From contig VZRZ01003987.1 in assembly GCA_013398175.1 (NCBI GenBank), positions 3,164 through 67,163 on the forward strand: 64,000 bases of DNA, given 5' to 3'. Source of the DNA: Climacteris rufus (taxonomy: Eukaryota; Chordata; Aves; Passeriformes; Climacteridae). The position numbers were made by a program, and so were the translations under genes. Numbering within the stretch: position 1 is the stretch's first letter; the number at the start of each line of letters is the position of its first letter. Below the pieces are notes generated by a model, which worked only from the letters and a program-made list of their open reading frames with translations, ran no database searches and was not told the DNA's origin. Below, one piece after another: positions 1-13,960 of the stretch.

Positions 1-32
<32 letters not shown>

Positions 33-35
33 AAA
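1..35. repeat. T12-A23 homopolymer junction
   Basis: The window opens with 12 T directly followed by 23 A. A TTTATT motif follows at once. This could be a retroposon tail, a simple repeat or a sequence-assembly artefact; the window edge prevents a decision. Confidence 0.6.
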
Positions 36-1492
36 GTTTATTACTTTAAAGAAATTGAAACTCTGGAGGATTAATGTTGCTACATTACCCTAGCACTGAA
101 CTTGAACCTGCAAGAGTACAGAACTGCTCTCCAACATGTCAAGACTAGCTACATTATGTAATCCTTCTGGTAGCAAAAATTCAAAATCAGGTTCTAATTT
201 CAAAAGCACTTTCCCCCACTCTGATTGTATTTTAAAACTATCTTACTTCATATATGCTTGGTTTGTATATCCTCCACTTATCATTTCTGTGTGAGAAGAG
301 ACTGTGAAATTTCTGGAGCAATGATCTTGTTTGGAGTGAGTAAAAAAGCATATGCATCTTTGAGAGCTGGGTGGAAAACTCAGCAAACAAAGTGAAGACA
401 AATGCAAATTTACTACTGTAAAAGTAGCAACCCCAGTAACACCTAAGAGTACGTCTATTTTAAGCCTGACTTGAAGCAAAATTTTATTTTCTGTTCTTGA
501 AATTGAAACGAGTGTGCCAATACTATGTAACAACATGATTTTTCGCTAAGCAAAAAAATCTAGTTTACTTTAGGTTTTGGAAAGTGCAGGCAGGATTTTG
601 AGCACTTTGGTCAACAAATGACAGCATCCCAAACACTCATATGTAGGTGCAAGAGAACAACCATTTATATTTTCTTGTTTTGCTAGCTCTTTTTATATGA
701 CTTCTCCACTGACCAATTAAATAACTAGGACTGTTTCCACTAATTTCAGTTAGTGTGGGAGTGTAGCTGTACTGGCACATTGTGCAAAACTGCATTATTT
801 CCTTTCAGTTTACCACATCCCTCTGGGATTATATGACTAGAGCTTTCCAGTAATGAAATATCATGAATAATGAATAATAGTAATATTTAGAATTTAAAAA
901 CTCACACCTACTGATTTCTAGTACTTAAGAGACAAAGTCTAACACAAACATAACAACAAGTCTAACAACAGAAAACAGCATAGGCTAATAACAGAGTCTT
1001 TGCAGACAAAACAACATTTCTTCATTAAATATCTATTTCTTGCTGCCCTTTCAGTTCCACTTTGTAAATTAATATGCTCAGCAGAAAACCTAGAATTTGA
1101 AGGTATAATTTACACAGAAGAAAACTCAGATTTCGCCTGGAAGTTTTCTTGCCTTATACTCTTCTCAGTCTCTCTCAAAGGTAATTAATCTGGCTTAATT
1201 TTTAGAGCTGGAAACAAGATTTCTCCTCACTTTAATCTTTGTTTTATCCTCGAGTTCACACAATTTCCTTCTTATTTAGCCTAGGTTCCTTAGGTGAAGT
1301 GTTTATGCCTACCCAACTGCTAAAGTTGCATTGGTAGCAAATTCATGTCAGAAGCTTCTATTACTCTGTATGTATTGTAGAGTTGTTAATTAGATATTGA
1401 TTGTCCTGATACTTTTCTGTATTTTAGTGTCTACAGTTTCAGGGTTGTTACTTATTCATTTGTGTAGACAATCTTCTGTTTCATCATCTACA
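36..1492. other. non-coding stretch, nothing recognised
   Basis: AT-rich single-copy-looking DNA. Short open frames at 243-536 (minus) and 1000-1188 (plus) show no family resemblance. One chance-quality acceptor/donor pair brackets a 46-base segment near 1069-1105, too short to support. Confidence 0.5.
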
Positions 1493-1904
1493 CCAAGATG
1501 ACCGAAGGGATGGAGCCCCTCTCCTTCAAAGACAGTCTGAGAGAGCTGTTCAGCCTGGAATAAAGATGGCTCCATGGAGAATTTATTTCAGTCTTCCAGT
1601 ACTTGGGAGAACAAACTTTTATACAGGCAGATTGGGATAGGACAAGGGGGAATGGCCTTAAGCGTAAAGAGAGAGATCCAGAATAGATATTAGGAAGAAA
1701 TTCTTTACTTGGACAGATGTGAAGCATTGGAACAGATTGCCTGGAAAAGCTGTGGGTGCCCAGTCCCTGGAAGTGTTCAAGGCCAGGTTGAATGGGACTT
1801 TGAGAAACCTGGACTAGTGGAAGGTGTCCCTGCCCATGGCAGGAGGGTTGGATCTAGATGATCTTTAAGGTCCCTTCCAACCCAAACCATTCTGATTCTG
1901 TTAT
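1493..1904 (+). mobile_element. CR1 retrotransposon, 3' fragment
   Basis: The segment reads as the 3' untranslated end of an avian CR1 LINE in the plus direction. It contains, in order, the block around 'ataggacaagggggaatgg' (1637), 'atattaggaagaaattcttt' (1687), 'gtgttcaaggccaggttg' (1772), 'ggtgtccctgcccatggcag' (1823) and 'gatgatctttaaggtccctt' (1857). It ends at 'ccattctgattctg', a decayed form of the ATTCTATG-type terminal repeat. The reverse transcriptase region is absent, so the copy is strongly 5'-truncated, as most CR1 copies are. The open frame at 1488-1727 on the opposite strand is a shadow. The same subfamily type, in the other orientation, is present at 51.6-52.0 kb. Confidence 0.93.
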
Positions 1905-4388
1905 TTTCTTCATCTATTTTCATAATAAATATTACTGCAAATGAGAAGCATGACTGTAGGAAAGGAAACAAGAAAGGGAACATTTACCACAGTTAGCAAC
2001 TTATCTAGACCAGACTTTAAACAATTTGGGTTGTCTTTCCCAACCTATACCAGTACCTCCTGTATCTATAAAGCTCTGCATCTGTCAATGCAAGCTGGTG
2101 AATATGCAGTTGCTTTTCTTTAAATACATATATTACCTATATAGAGAGAATCTTCACTACAGCTCAGTAGACTTGGTAGTTGCCTTTGAATATTTTTCTA
2201 TGTGTATTTCATTGTGTTAAGAGGAAAACATGAAGACTTGAGTGATGGTGATTAGCTAGAACATGTGAATCAACTGGTTCACTCAGCAAATTTACTGAGC
2301 AAAATACTCAGCAATTTACTCAAAGCAATAATTTCAGCCATTTTTCATTGGTCAGCCAATATATGCTGCCTGAGAAGAGGCACACCCATGCAGTGAAGTT
2401 AGTCTTATTAAAAACAGGCTTTCTGGTTTTTTAGCTACATTTTGCAGACCATTCAGAAGTAATTCATGCTCTCGAGACTCGGTGGTTTACAGATTGAAAA
2501 TGCTTCATAAAATCCATTTCTTCACTCAATGGACACATGTAACTTTATTTTCTTTAATAATAGAATGGCAAGTAACAAAATACTGTGAAATAATTGACTA
2601 GTTAATTACTTTTTTTTTTTTAGAATAGGCTTTTTCTAGAAGGAGCTGCTCCTATCTTTTGATTAGGTTGCTTCACATCACTCTGATTGGAATAGCTAAT
2701 TGAACATGACTAAATGATGAGTCAGACCCAATAGGAGTCAACGATAAGACACACTTGCCAGAAAAGAAAATCAGATTCTGGGAAGTATTAATAGCAGTGT
2801 CATGTGTGAGACATTGGAGATAATTATTCTGCTCTATTTGGTTGTGGTGAGGATGCAGGTGGTGGCAGTCTGCCTGGTGTGGGCACCTTAGGTTATGGAT
2901 GACAACGAATTGAAGAGTCTGGAAGAAACAGACAAGAGCACTAAGAGGTTTAAGAAGCATTATCTGTTAGGAAAGGTGAATGTAAGATTATTATCTTAGT
3001 TATGTAAGGCATTTTGTTGTCACTTGTTCCCTGGTGAGAGAAGTAAACAGCTTAAATCACAGCTGCAGCTCTGCCTGCTCTCCTGAAGTTTGTGTACTTG
3101 ACCCAGGGAGGCATCCCTGGCTTCCAGCTGTGGTCTGCAGGCTCACAGGTGTTGCCAGGGCCCCACTGCAGTGCTCAACCCTTGAAGCAGATCCTGGATC
3201 AGCTCCTATCCCACTGCATGTTGCACCTACTCACTCCCACATCTCTGTAGCATGACTTCCAGCTTCATACGCTTCTGGCCTCCAGTGTGAGTTCCTGCCA
3301 TGGCCTGGCAGTGATGGATCCTCTACAGGTATCTGTGTGACAAAAACCCAAACCACATGTGTGTCAGTGCCTAGAATTTCTAGGAAACACGTTGCTCTGT
3401 TGTCTCCATCAAAGCAAAGCTACATCCCTATGCAAAACTGTACAGTTGTGTTTGAAAGAATCTGGACTAGATTCATTCCCAGTCTGATGAAAAAATTGCA
3501 GACAAAATAACCTCCTATTTGTTCATGAGATTTCCACAGACTAGGGAGAACAGACAAATCCCTATGCTGACCTTGTGCCTCCCTGCACAAGGAGAGCAGC
3601 AAAGGTAAGTCACACAAAGGGCTGCAGCAGATGCTGATCTAGTGTGCACATGGCATGTATACACACTTCCTGTTTTATTGTTGTGCCTTGTTTGGAATAA
3701 GTGGACGAAAAAAAGTGGGTGCTCTACTGAAAGTGGAAAACACCTTTGAGAAGACTGGCAGAGACCTCTACACCCCTCCACCAGGACCTATCCATTGAGA
3801 TAAAGCAGTTGTTTAGTACAATTCATTTGCAATGCATTTCTGCTAATTACAGGCCTCTCCCAACACATCCTCCTTGGCGGGTACACAGCCATGGAAATAC
3901 TACTTCCATGTATATTGCGTTTGCATGGCAAGGTTTTGGTAGCGGCAGGGAGGAGGTTTACAGGGGTGATTTCTGTGAGAAGCTGCTAGAAAGCTTCCTT
4001 CCATGTGCGACAGAGCAATTTCTGCTTCAAGTGTGGAAGCTGGAAACACAAACCTTGTTCTTGCTAGGGCCACAAAACACAGTGCATCTGTGCCTCACAG
4101 GGTGCAATAGATGACTCTGCGTCAGAAAAGGTCTGTCATTTTGCTTAGGATGTCTAAAACAGCATTGGGCTTTGTCCCAATTGCTTCACAGTAAAAGACT
4201 CCTTTTCAGAGCTGTACCTGAGATGTCATCTCTATATATAACTCAGCATTGATTTTAATATTTTCTAAAGTCTAATAATGATGGAAGTTTATTTTTCTGT
4301 CATGTTTTAGTCTTTTGAGAAGCTTCTTCATGCTTCTTTCCTAATAAGGGTTTGCTTGAGATTATTTTCCTTCCCTCTAGAATATTAC
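1905..4388. other. non-coding stretch
   Basis: No gene or well-defined repeat recognised. A short imperfect repetition of 'actcagcaa/tttactgagc' type words occurs at 2279-2322, and a T11 run near 2610. The 122-codon plus-strand frame at 3746-4114 has no recognisable domain and no convincing splice context. Confidence 0.45.
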
Positions 4389-4538
4389 CTTGAATTTCTT
4401 CACAAATGAATCTGTTCTGTCTTTTTGCATATTCAAGAAGTTTGACAGCCTGGCAATTTTATCCGCATTCAACCTTTTCTGATACCTTCCCATTTTTCGA
4501 AGGTTTCTCAGTTCAGTTTTCAGAGCAGTATTAGACAT
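4389..4538 (-). CDS. possible coding exon, unidentified protein
   Basis: Read on the minus strand, 50 codons from an ATG at 4538-4536 are open and look coding. First positions are purine-rich, two CpG-containing codons are retained, and the product is a charged, helical-looking peptide beginning MSNTALKTELRNLRKMGRYQ and ending in ...DSFVKKFK. The frame ends on a codon boundary at AAG followed by GTAATA, a good splice donor (GT at 4388-4387). Three codons beyond the donor the frame meets TAG. Upstream the frame stays open to a TAA near 4573, with a weak acceptor ('ccgctag') about 26 bases before the ATG, so this could be either a first coding exon or an internal exon. I do not recognise the family. 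A chance open stretch remains possible because it is only 150 bases. Confidence 0.35.
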
Positions 4539-7500
4539 GTAATGCACAGACAGCCCCTTTCTAGCGGCTCTGAATTACTCTGTTTTTTTTTTTTTCACGT
4601 GCAAAGTTATATCTGAAATACAGGAACCTTTGACTTTCATCATTGCTGCTCTGTATCCCAGACACTGAAATTGTTGCTGCTGAGTCTTTGAGGCAGGAGA
4701 GTGAATTGCCATGTTGGCTGCAGGCACCTTAGGGTTAGGCCATGAAATAGAGGACACAGGAGGCAGGGTTCAAATGTTGTATGTACAATTATTCAGTTGA
4801 TTCATTCCTCAGAGGAAAAAGAAGACCCTACATTTTCGGTAAGATGTAAACAAGTGAGAGATTGCCTGCATGAGATCCCTGACTGGCATACACATTTGTG
4901 ACACAGACTCAAAGAAATGTTTCAGATTTCAGCTTTATTCCACCTCAGACCAAAGAAAGGAAGTGGAAAAAGTGAACAGGGACAGTTTATGAAAAACATA
5001 ATTTTTGATAAAGGCTTGCATTTTGTATTTGAATTGAAAACTTATTAAAAGCAATGGAGTTTCAGTTATGAAGCTAAACGATAGAGATTAAACTCTTTTG
5101 AATAATTTGTGCTAAAACTTACATGCTGTCCTCTCACCACTAGTCTTTTATCTCGGGTTAGGTACCTAAAATCCTTTTTCTCTTCTAGTAAAAAGTGATG
5201 GCCTACTGAGACAGGATACAATCCCAGCTGTTACAGCAAGTTGGAAGGGTTGAATTTGTTTGGAAAATAATGATAAATATAGGCACGTTTAGAGTTCACC
5301 ATGTGAACCAATTATATAGAAAAGAAACCAAAAGAAACACATTTCTACTTGATGAGAATCCTAGGTACTACAGAAAGTGTGGAAAGAAGGGAGATCAGAG
5401 ACTCTCCAGTCAAAACCTGACGTTGAATGCTCACTTTTTTCTTATAAAAATTTACAAAGAAAAATATAGACAACATTTTCCATTATGATAAAGTTAATTG
5501 TAACTAAAATATCTCTTAAAATATTCCAGTCTCCTTTTGAAAGCATAAATCTTGTTCATGAAATCCCCTTTTCTGAAGACTTGCCTAGCAATTTTTCATT
5601 TGCAGCAAAGTCTTCTTGAATCAGTAAGGTTTAAAGTAATAAAACTGCATAGGAATAGATTTAATGTATACACTACAGTACAAATAAAGGTGCTTCAGTA
5701 TTTTGAAATTACAGTTCTACTAACCTAGCCATACCTAATAAAAAACCTTTCCCTTGACCCATCAAACTGTCTTTACTTAAGCAAATTAACTCCAAATGAA
5801 TACACAGTTTAATGAAATATATGGCTATACTTTTTTACTCTTTATTAAGCTATTTATTAAGTCAAACTTCTTTTTTTTTGTAAACCACTTCAGTTTTCCA
5901 TTAGTCAATTCTCACAGCCTCAACAAGGGACTAATTTCAAAAGTACAGATATTACTTTCTATAACCCAATAAGAGCTCAATACCTTGTCTTCTAGAGAAT
6001 AATATTTGCTTTGGGCTGTTTTTGTTTCTATACCTAACTATCTCTGTCATATATGTTGCCTTTAGGAGCGTGACACTTCATGATATTTTGATAAAATTTC
6101 GAAACTGAGTTTCAGAAAACAGGTGTAAAACAGCAGACACCTTCCAGAACACATTCTATTTTCCCAGTGTGTCTTTGTAAGTAACTGTACTCAGGTCACT
6201 CTGCTAATTCACATTACGGTTGGTTTGTGATCAGATTTGTAGTTATGTACAAATGCAAACTGAATAGATTTGTTTCCTGAAATCTCTGAGAGCGATAGAT
6301 GAAACAGTTGCATATTTGCTGTCAACTCTAGAAGCTCTTGAAGCTTGATAAGAAAAGAATGAACTTTTCCCTGATATTGCTTGGGCTGTTCAGGTCAGAT
6401 AATGTAGATTAGTTGTATTGAAAACATTCTATGTGAAATCCGTGGAGAGACAGTAGTTTTGCAACCACTTGAATAAAAATTGTCTCTAGGGACATTACAT
6501 GTTTTAAATCCTTGCCAGTATCAAGGGGATCTTTTGAATCTTAAGTGGGAGACGGAAGAAACTGTATGGAATGAAAATGGTTTCAAAGGAAAATAAAAAG
6601 CATGCCTAGTCCGGTGCCTTTCCCAGTGGATAGCACAAAACAAAGGACTGAGACAAATCGGTTTTAAAAAACTCTATTTCACTTTCCAGTACAGTGCTAG
6701 AAGGTAGGTTTCTGGATCTTTGTTTTTGCCCTCTAAACGTTTGCAAAATGTAGAGGGTACCAAGACCTTTAAACTGCACGTGCCAACAGTTAATAATTAT
6801 AGTCTCTGTTCTTAAGATCTAAATCTTTGAATGTTGTTTGTGCAGACTTGCCCATAAACAGTGGCTGATGTGAACACAGCAATTCCATGGAGAGATTAGA
6901 GCTTGACCACTTGTAGTGTCTTTTTCACTGAGGAAACATACTTCTGTGAGCTAATGTGTTTACTTTTAGGTTTATTGTTGGAGGCCTGGCCTGTGATGTA
7001 GAACATCCCAGGCTGAGACCTTGCTGAGGATCCAGATAAGACATTACAGTTTCTACATCTTATACTGTCTAGTGAATAGATCAACCCTAGAGAATATTTA
7101 CAGAGAAATGCTCACTTTGCAGCAATTGACTTAACTTCATCTACTGTTTCCACACTGTCTTCCTGCTCTTTAAGCAATTACTGACTAACTGAAGTTCAGT
7201 GGATAACACATCATTTAGGACTTCTCAAAGTAGTCCTGGTCTTCAAAGATGCAGTCTGGTATGGGATCTCAGATTAGGCATTCCTATTTTTGGCAGGAGA
7301 GACTGGCCTAGAGATAGGAAGGGAGCATTGCCCAGGCAAAAGCCTGACCTCAAGAACCATCTATACACCAAACTGCCAGAAAAGTTTTCTAAATTTAGAG
7401 GAATTGTGCTATAGCTCTGTAGTTTTGAAAAGTATTATATATCATTTATATATTTATTATACTTGCCTATCATTGCTCTGAAGATTTGCTAAAATTGCTA

Positions 7501-10500
7501 TGTATCCTATGCATAATGTATTTTTACCTCTATTTTCTTTATTCTTGAGATTTAGTGCTCACATATTTCTGTTGCTGTTTGGTTGGGTCTTCTGGTTTTG
7601 GGTGGGATTTTTTGCCTGTTAATTTGAGAGAACTGAGCTTTGCTCAATGCAGTACACAAATGCTTGATACACTGTGGAATCACTCATATTTGCTACAATT
7701 ATTTTTACCAGGAGAAAGAGTCCAAGGCATCTAATGAACAGCTATACATGATATAACCATCATTAGAACTCCTTCATTAACCACTCCCCCCCGCCTCGCC
7801 TTTGAAAGAAAAACAAATCTATTTGAGAAAGGTGGAAAACTGAAAATATTACGCAGCGGCTCTTTAAACAATGAAAAAGTTTGTTAAAAGGCTTTTGGCA
7901 TATCCAGAATGTCAACATGTCACTGTCATGCTGATCTTAGTCTCTAGATTTTGACCTTAATTTGGATTTAATATTTTTCATAGCTGAAAGTCCATCTGCA
8001 GTCCAAAAAATGTGTTTCTACATTCAGCTAATAATGACCAACAGTCTGGCTGAGCCAGTCTTACCTTTAATTGTACCATCATAGTTTGCAAGGTTATAAT
8101 TTCCATTTTCAGGTTGCCCACTTTTATTTTGAAGATATTTACAATTTAATTAGCTATTTCCCTTGTACCATTAACAGAATATTATAATGAAAGTTGCCAC
8201 TGATTGATTTTGATCATGTCTAAGCTTCCAAGCTGCTTATGGTTTGCAGAGTTAGTGAATGCACTTTGCCAGCATACTGAGTCCCGTAATTTTTTTGTGG
8301 GCTAAAGAATTCAGCAACAGCTGCCACTGAGTTATGGTGAAGCTTTTGTACGGCATGTTTTGGGTGCAGGTTCTGCCGGGCTTCATCCATCTAGTAGTCA
8401 CACTGTCAGTCTAAGTTAACTGTGTAGGTTTTCTGTGGTGGGTTGGTCTCAGCCAGCAACCCAGCTTATCTAAGCAAATAGTGATTCACAGGTTTCCTCA
8501 GGTATCCCTGTCCCACAGCAACCTTCGCTGGCTGTTGAACACTTTCACATCTCACAGCATAGCAAAGACTAATTCGAATCAGTCAGCAAGTTTGCTCTTT
8601 TTGCTTTACTTACTCCTCTTCTGACTGTGCCTTGGAGTCTTCACGCTGCCAGGTGCCCCTAAGCCCTGCTTGCACCACCAGCTGTTCTAACAGCTTTTAT
8701 CCCTTCAGTTCTAAATGTGTGCAACATGTGACAGTCATCTGGTTAAAAGGAAACTCTTAAGCAGCTTTTCTATCCCTGTACCTTTTCTTGAAACTTGTAA
8801 CACATAAAGCCTTCTGCTCCTCTTTCTCTAGTCTTTGCACTCTAAAGTAACAGCACATTTACACAGAAATAGTTTACATATATTTCTATACACTGTTTTC
8901 GTTACAAACTTTGTCTTACTTTATGACATAACTTTCATTGGCAGAGATACCATGAAAATGTGGAAGCATGCCACAAGCTAAACAACTGCATTCAGACCTG
9001 AAGATAGGTTAAACATCTATGATTCAAATGTGTACATTTATTTTCCTTTCTGTCTGCCAGAAAGGATCTGAGCACACCCCTGAGACAGAATCCTGTCTTC
9101 TCTGGAACTCTTGAAGAAGAAAGGACATTATAGGGATTTTCACTTTCTCTGTCAATCTTACATAAAGGTACATGAGATGAAACCCACAAATTAGGGTTTG
9201 AAAATTGCTTTATAATCAGTGCCTTGCTGCAGAGCAAACCCAGCTTGAGCAGGTGCACACAACCCAGCAAAAACTGCTCTGTGAGCCAGGAGGTGACTTC
9301 TTTGTGCTTTAGAGAGGGCATCAAACTGGAGAGTGCAACCACATACAGAGCTCTTGATGCTACACTTTTCTCTCCTGGTGAACCTGACAGACAGTGGTTA
9401 AAAAAACCCGCACTGATATTAAAAAATTATCCCACAACTTGCATACATTAGGAAAATTATTCCATTTTTGTTATTTGGCTAAACAGTTCTGGCTAAGAGA
9501 GCAGTGGCTTGTGAGACTTGGGATGAGCCAGAAAAACTAAATGTTAATTGGTTACAGCTGAAATTTGAATTCACAGTGAGACAGAAAGTTGACCTTTGAG
9601 TTTCGTTACCCTTGGATAGCTCTCAGCCTTGGGAAAATGTACCACTGTCAAAATGTTTTTGTATTCTTAGAAGGTGTGCTAGAATTCGAAAGAAGTTGTT
9701 CAAAATGAGGCTAAAAGTATGCCATAATCATGGAGTAGTCTTATCACAGGCTGAATTAATGCAAGATCAGATACAATTATGGTGTTTTTTCAGGAATATT
9801 AGGTGATAATTGTGGGGAGTCAGATAATTACTTTAAGTGGTCAGATAACAACATCCGCTGCTCAAATACTGTGCTTATCTCATTAAAATTTCATCTGAAA
9901 GAATCATTATACTCACTTTTTCTTGATTTAAGGAAGGTACCCTTTTGACTTCTAAGTGTGCGGTCCATTAGTTGAGTCGCTCTATTATCAGTAGTGCCTC
10001 TGCTATATAAAATGTGTTATTCCTAAAAGCAATTCTGCAAAAGATCAAAGCATTATATTTATGTTTCTCACATTGCTGTAACTACAAGGCTTTATCTAGC
10101 ACATATCTACATTTCCACATGACGCAATAAAGATATTGATTTTAGATTTATTCTAAACCATCAAGTAAATAGGTTTGATCACAGCAAAGCACAGATCCTA
10201 TTGACTTTGCTGGGCAGACAAATAAAACTCACAAGCTTTACCTGGACCGAAACAACCCTTTGCTGTTCTGGTCTGTGGTTAGAAGGAAAAAAACCACACA
10301 CTGAATTTCACTTTAAATTTGTATTGAAGTTTTTGGTGTGGTTTTCTATTTAGTTCAACCTTATTTTGGTTTTGTCTTTGCTTTTGTTTTTGTTTCTTGG
10401 TTGTTGTTTGGGTTTTGTTTGTTTGTTTCTGCCAGTGATATCAGCCAACTACAAAGAGGGATAGCTATCTACAAGGACACTGGAAAACAAGGACACCCCT

Positions 10501-13500
10501 TTGATCTATGTTGTATCTTGACTTTCAATGGTAGCACCTCAGTTTCCCTGTAGTCCTATTCAACAATCATGACTGCAGGCCGACAGGGTATTTAAAATGA
10601 GTAAGAGAGGCAGAACCTGGCCAAAGGGCATAAGTGATGCTCAAGACAGTGTGACCTGATCCAGTGACAAGACCACAGAAGTGCTACAGCTTCTGTGGCC
10701 CTTCCCCCTGCAGCACCTTCTGGTTATTCACATACGTGGTATGTGTGTTTTGTATTGGGATGATGGCCCCTGTCCTATGCATCATCCAGCACATTGGGTC
10801 TAAATCCTGCCTGCTTCCTAAGGCTAAAAGCAGAGGAACAGAAGAAAGCTGAAGGAAGAAACCTGGATCAAACTGAACATGAGTATCTATATACTAAATG
10901 AGATGGCTGCACACTGCAGACAGGCATTTGAGAGCTTGACAAATGCAGCTCTGCCTCACCTAAGGGTAAATTTGTCACCTTTAAGCAGAGGCTCAATAAT
11001 TTTTCGAAGAAGAAGCATGAGACTGCAATTTTTTTAATGATGACACACTTTTCTTAACAGATATGAACCCATTGATATAAAAAAAAATAACAGCAGTGGG
11101 AGATGCAAGCAATCATAGTTCTTATATTTAAAATAAGTGATTGCTTTATGCAAATCCTATTTCTTCTTCATTTTTCCATGCCTCCATTCCTACAGAAAAG
11201 GTCATGCGATTTCTCTTCCATTAACTCCATAGGACTGGGACAAGGCTGAAAGAGTTAAAAAAGGGATGTTAGGAGGTCCCTGCACCAGAAAATTCAGATG
11301 CAGATGTGAAACTGAAAAGCATTTAAATGAAGTTTTGCTTGAAGAGATGTCTGGGATTACGGTCTCAGTAGACAAACTCTGCTGATATGACATTAGTGTG
11401 TGTGTTGGGCAGGAGCCTGGCAAGGACATGACTTGGAAGGCACTAGTGTGTCAGCACTTAAGAAGGCTGATGCAAGGTGAGTGTCAGGCTAGTGCCCACA
11501 TTAATGGCTCAATTGTTAATCTTTAATCCTGTGGAACTGAGGAACTGTAACTGGCAAGAAGCCTGGACTGTCACTCAGGTGTGTTAGAAGGAAGTTTCTC
11601 ATTCTGCTTCAGTTCCTCGGAAAGAAGTGAAGAATTAAAAATACATGTTCATGCCTTGTATTACTTACAGAAAGTAATCATGACACTTGGAAAGCATGGC
11701 ATGCTGCAACAAAGGCTTCCTGCACAGCTAAGACTGAAGATTCCCACTTTCAGATGAAGTGGAAGCTGGGAGGAGATGCAGGCTGCTCTTTCCTGACTAT
11801 GTAACCGCTGCCCTCTGGTTCCAGGAGCCTGGGGTTGTGTTACTCTGCTGCTTTGCCTTTCTCTGAGTGATAAGCACTGTCTCCTGCTGCTATAGTGCCA
11901 GGTTTGCCCTCTCAAGAGGATGGATCAGATGATTTAACATCTTTTTTTCTTTGACTCCTTATATGAATCTGCACAGTGAATACTTCAGAGTAAAAGCCCG
12001 CCACAAATATACAAGGAGTAGAGAAAGCAAAAAATATCTAAAACCAGGAAAAAAATCCCTTTGAAAGAACAGTATTTTCTGTAATTTTATGATTTATACA
12101 CTTAGTAATATTGTAAGTAAAATACCATTTGTTTGTTTTAGTAACGAGCGGTAAAAATCAACATATGCAGAAAGTACTTCAGAAAAGTAATTAGTTATAA
12201 ATAAATTTGCCTCACAATCCAGAGAGTATTCCACAATATCCAGTGTGTTCCTGTGGAATATGCTGCTACATATTTCATGTACTAATACCGTTGAAATTGT
12301 AAAGTTCAGTGAAATAGAAAGAGAGTATAAGGCAGGTGAGATCCCCTGATACTAGAATAACTTCCAATACCTATTTACTGTGTTACGACAATTTTCTTTA
12401 CACCTGCAAGGATCTTCCAGCACTAATAATTGAAGCATTCTTGTTCAGCTTTAGTATACTTTTCTTGATCTGTCTTTCTCCCAAGACCATCTTTGGAGGG
12501 CAGCAAGAATCATTCCTTGGCCTAGAATTACACCTTGCAGTGAGCCACACTCATCATAGACACCAGTACTGGTACTGCTCCTCACCAACCTCATCCAGTG
12601 TCTCAGCCAGTGCCCTCTGCTTTTCTTCTTGTTTTTTTTGGCCTCAAATAGTGGCAGCTATGAATGTGTCATTGGAGAAAAATAAAGGGTGGCCTCCAAG
12701 TTACTGACAGCTTTAGGTGGCCAACTCTTTATCCACTTTAGACCATGCTGCATCACCAGGCCCTCTTTGCATCTACACTCATTCCCCAACAGGAAGCACC
12801 TCCAAAGGACAGCTTGGACAGGATCTCTGGTCTGCAAAGACCCCTGAGTAACAATGAACATTCCTTTGTCCTTGTGGCTGAAGAACCAGTTCCTTGGTCT
12901 TGGCTGGTGACCTGTACATCCTCAAAGTAGCCTAATGCTCCACAGTTCCATATTTCATGCTGTATGATTTACTACAGGATTTTAACCCTCCTATTCTAGT
13001 CCTTCTTCTTAATTTTGGTTCCATTTGTTCACATATACCTATGATTTATGGGCATTCCTGTTTAGTGTTGTGGGTGGTTGAGGCAGAGACTGATAAAATA
13101 AAAATTTCAATTTGTTCATGAGTGCATCTTTAATGCCCTTCTTGTCAAATATCAACAGTATACATTTTTATGTAAGATATGATTTATACTTTGTGTTTCT
13201 AGAAGGATGGTGTTAGCAGAGAAAATGAGGAGGCAACTTGGGCTTTTTTCTGAAATGTTCACTGTGACTCCAGAGATTGTATGGATTTGTAGAGATCATT
13301 AGCCTCTGTTTGAGAGGATGTTGTGTTGCTAGGAGACACTAATAACGATGTGCAATGAAAAATATATGCTCTTTTTAAATTGCACTTGGGCTAGGAAATG
13401 AATGAATAAAAAGTAGATTAATGAACCAGGGTATCAAAAATATCAAAGATTGCAAGAATATTTAACTGCTGTGGTAGAAAGCCAGTGTTAAATGTAAAAC

Positions 13501-13745
13501 TTAACGCAATTCCAACCAAAATGCATCAAAAAGAGAACAGACACTGTGGACCATTAACAGCTTGATTAGAGGTATAAAGGTAGCCTGAGTCAAGAACATA
13601 AAGGAAACAAGAACAAAAAAAATGTGCAACTGCATGGCTGTTTCAACATGCTGGTGTTAAACCAAGATCAACGGTATACAGTTCAGGTATCTTCATCCAG
13701 TTAGTTGATCCAGCTTACTAAGATAACTTACTCTCTTATTGTCTG
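4539..13745. other. non-coding stretch, nothing recognised
   Basis: About 9.2 kb without a gene or a recognised element. It contains homopolymer runs (T14 near 4581, C-rich run near 7786), a G/T-rich simple stretch at 10363-10430, and a faint palindromic word pair around 10185-10215 ('cagcaaagc' and 'ctttgctggg') that may be an old amniote repeat. Open frames up to 123 codons (12336-12707) show no recognisable protein features. Confidence 0.4.
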
Positions 13746-13748
13746 TAG

Positions 13749-13960
13749 AATCACAGGACCTTCAGCCAGAAAGGACGTGAAAAAACATCTAACCCAAGGA
13801 GGACAGTTAAACATCAACAATCCCTGGCAGATATTTGATTAGGCTTTCAAAACACCTCTATGAATAGAGGCTCCTGATCCTCCTCAGGTAATCTCATCCC
13901 TTGCTTCACTTCTCCTTTATTAGGCATCTTTTCCTAATATTTAGTCTAAATCTCTCTTAC
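13749..13960 (-). mobile_element. older CR1 copy, 3' part (split by insertion)
   Basis: On the plus strand the segment begins 'agaatcacaggaccttcagc', the complement of a CR1 3' tail. It passes through degraded CR1 3' UTR blocks ('cttttcctaatatttagtct' near 13928) and then stops at 'aaatctctctta'. The matching continuation of the same CR1 consensus resumes at about 14400, after a complete second CR1 3' end. The divergence is visibly higher than in the inserted copy. Confidence 0.75.

Noticed and set aside
1069..1105. Acceptor/donor-bounded micro-exon on the plus strand
   Set aside because: About 46 bases at most, with no recognisable peptide; such pairs arise often by chance.
12336..12707. 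123-codon plus frame
   Set aside because: No recognisable features; low-complexity Ser/Phe stretch.
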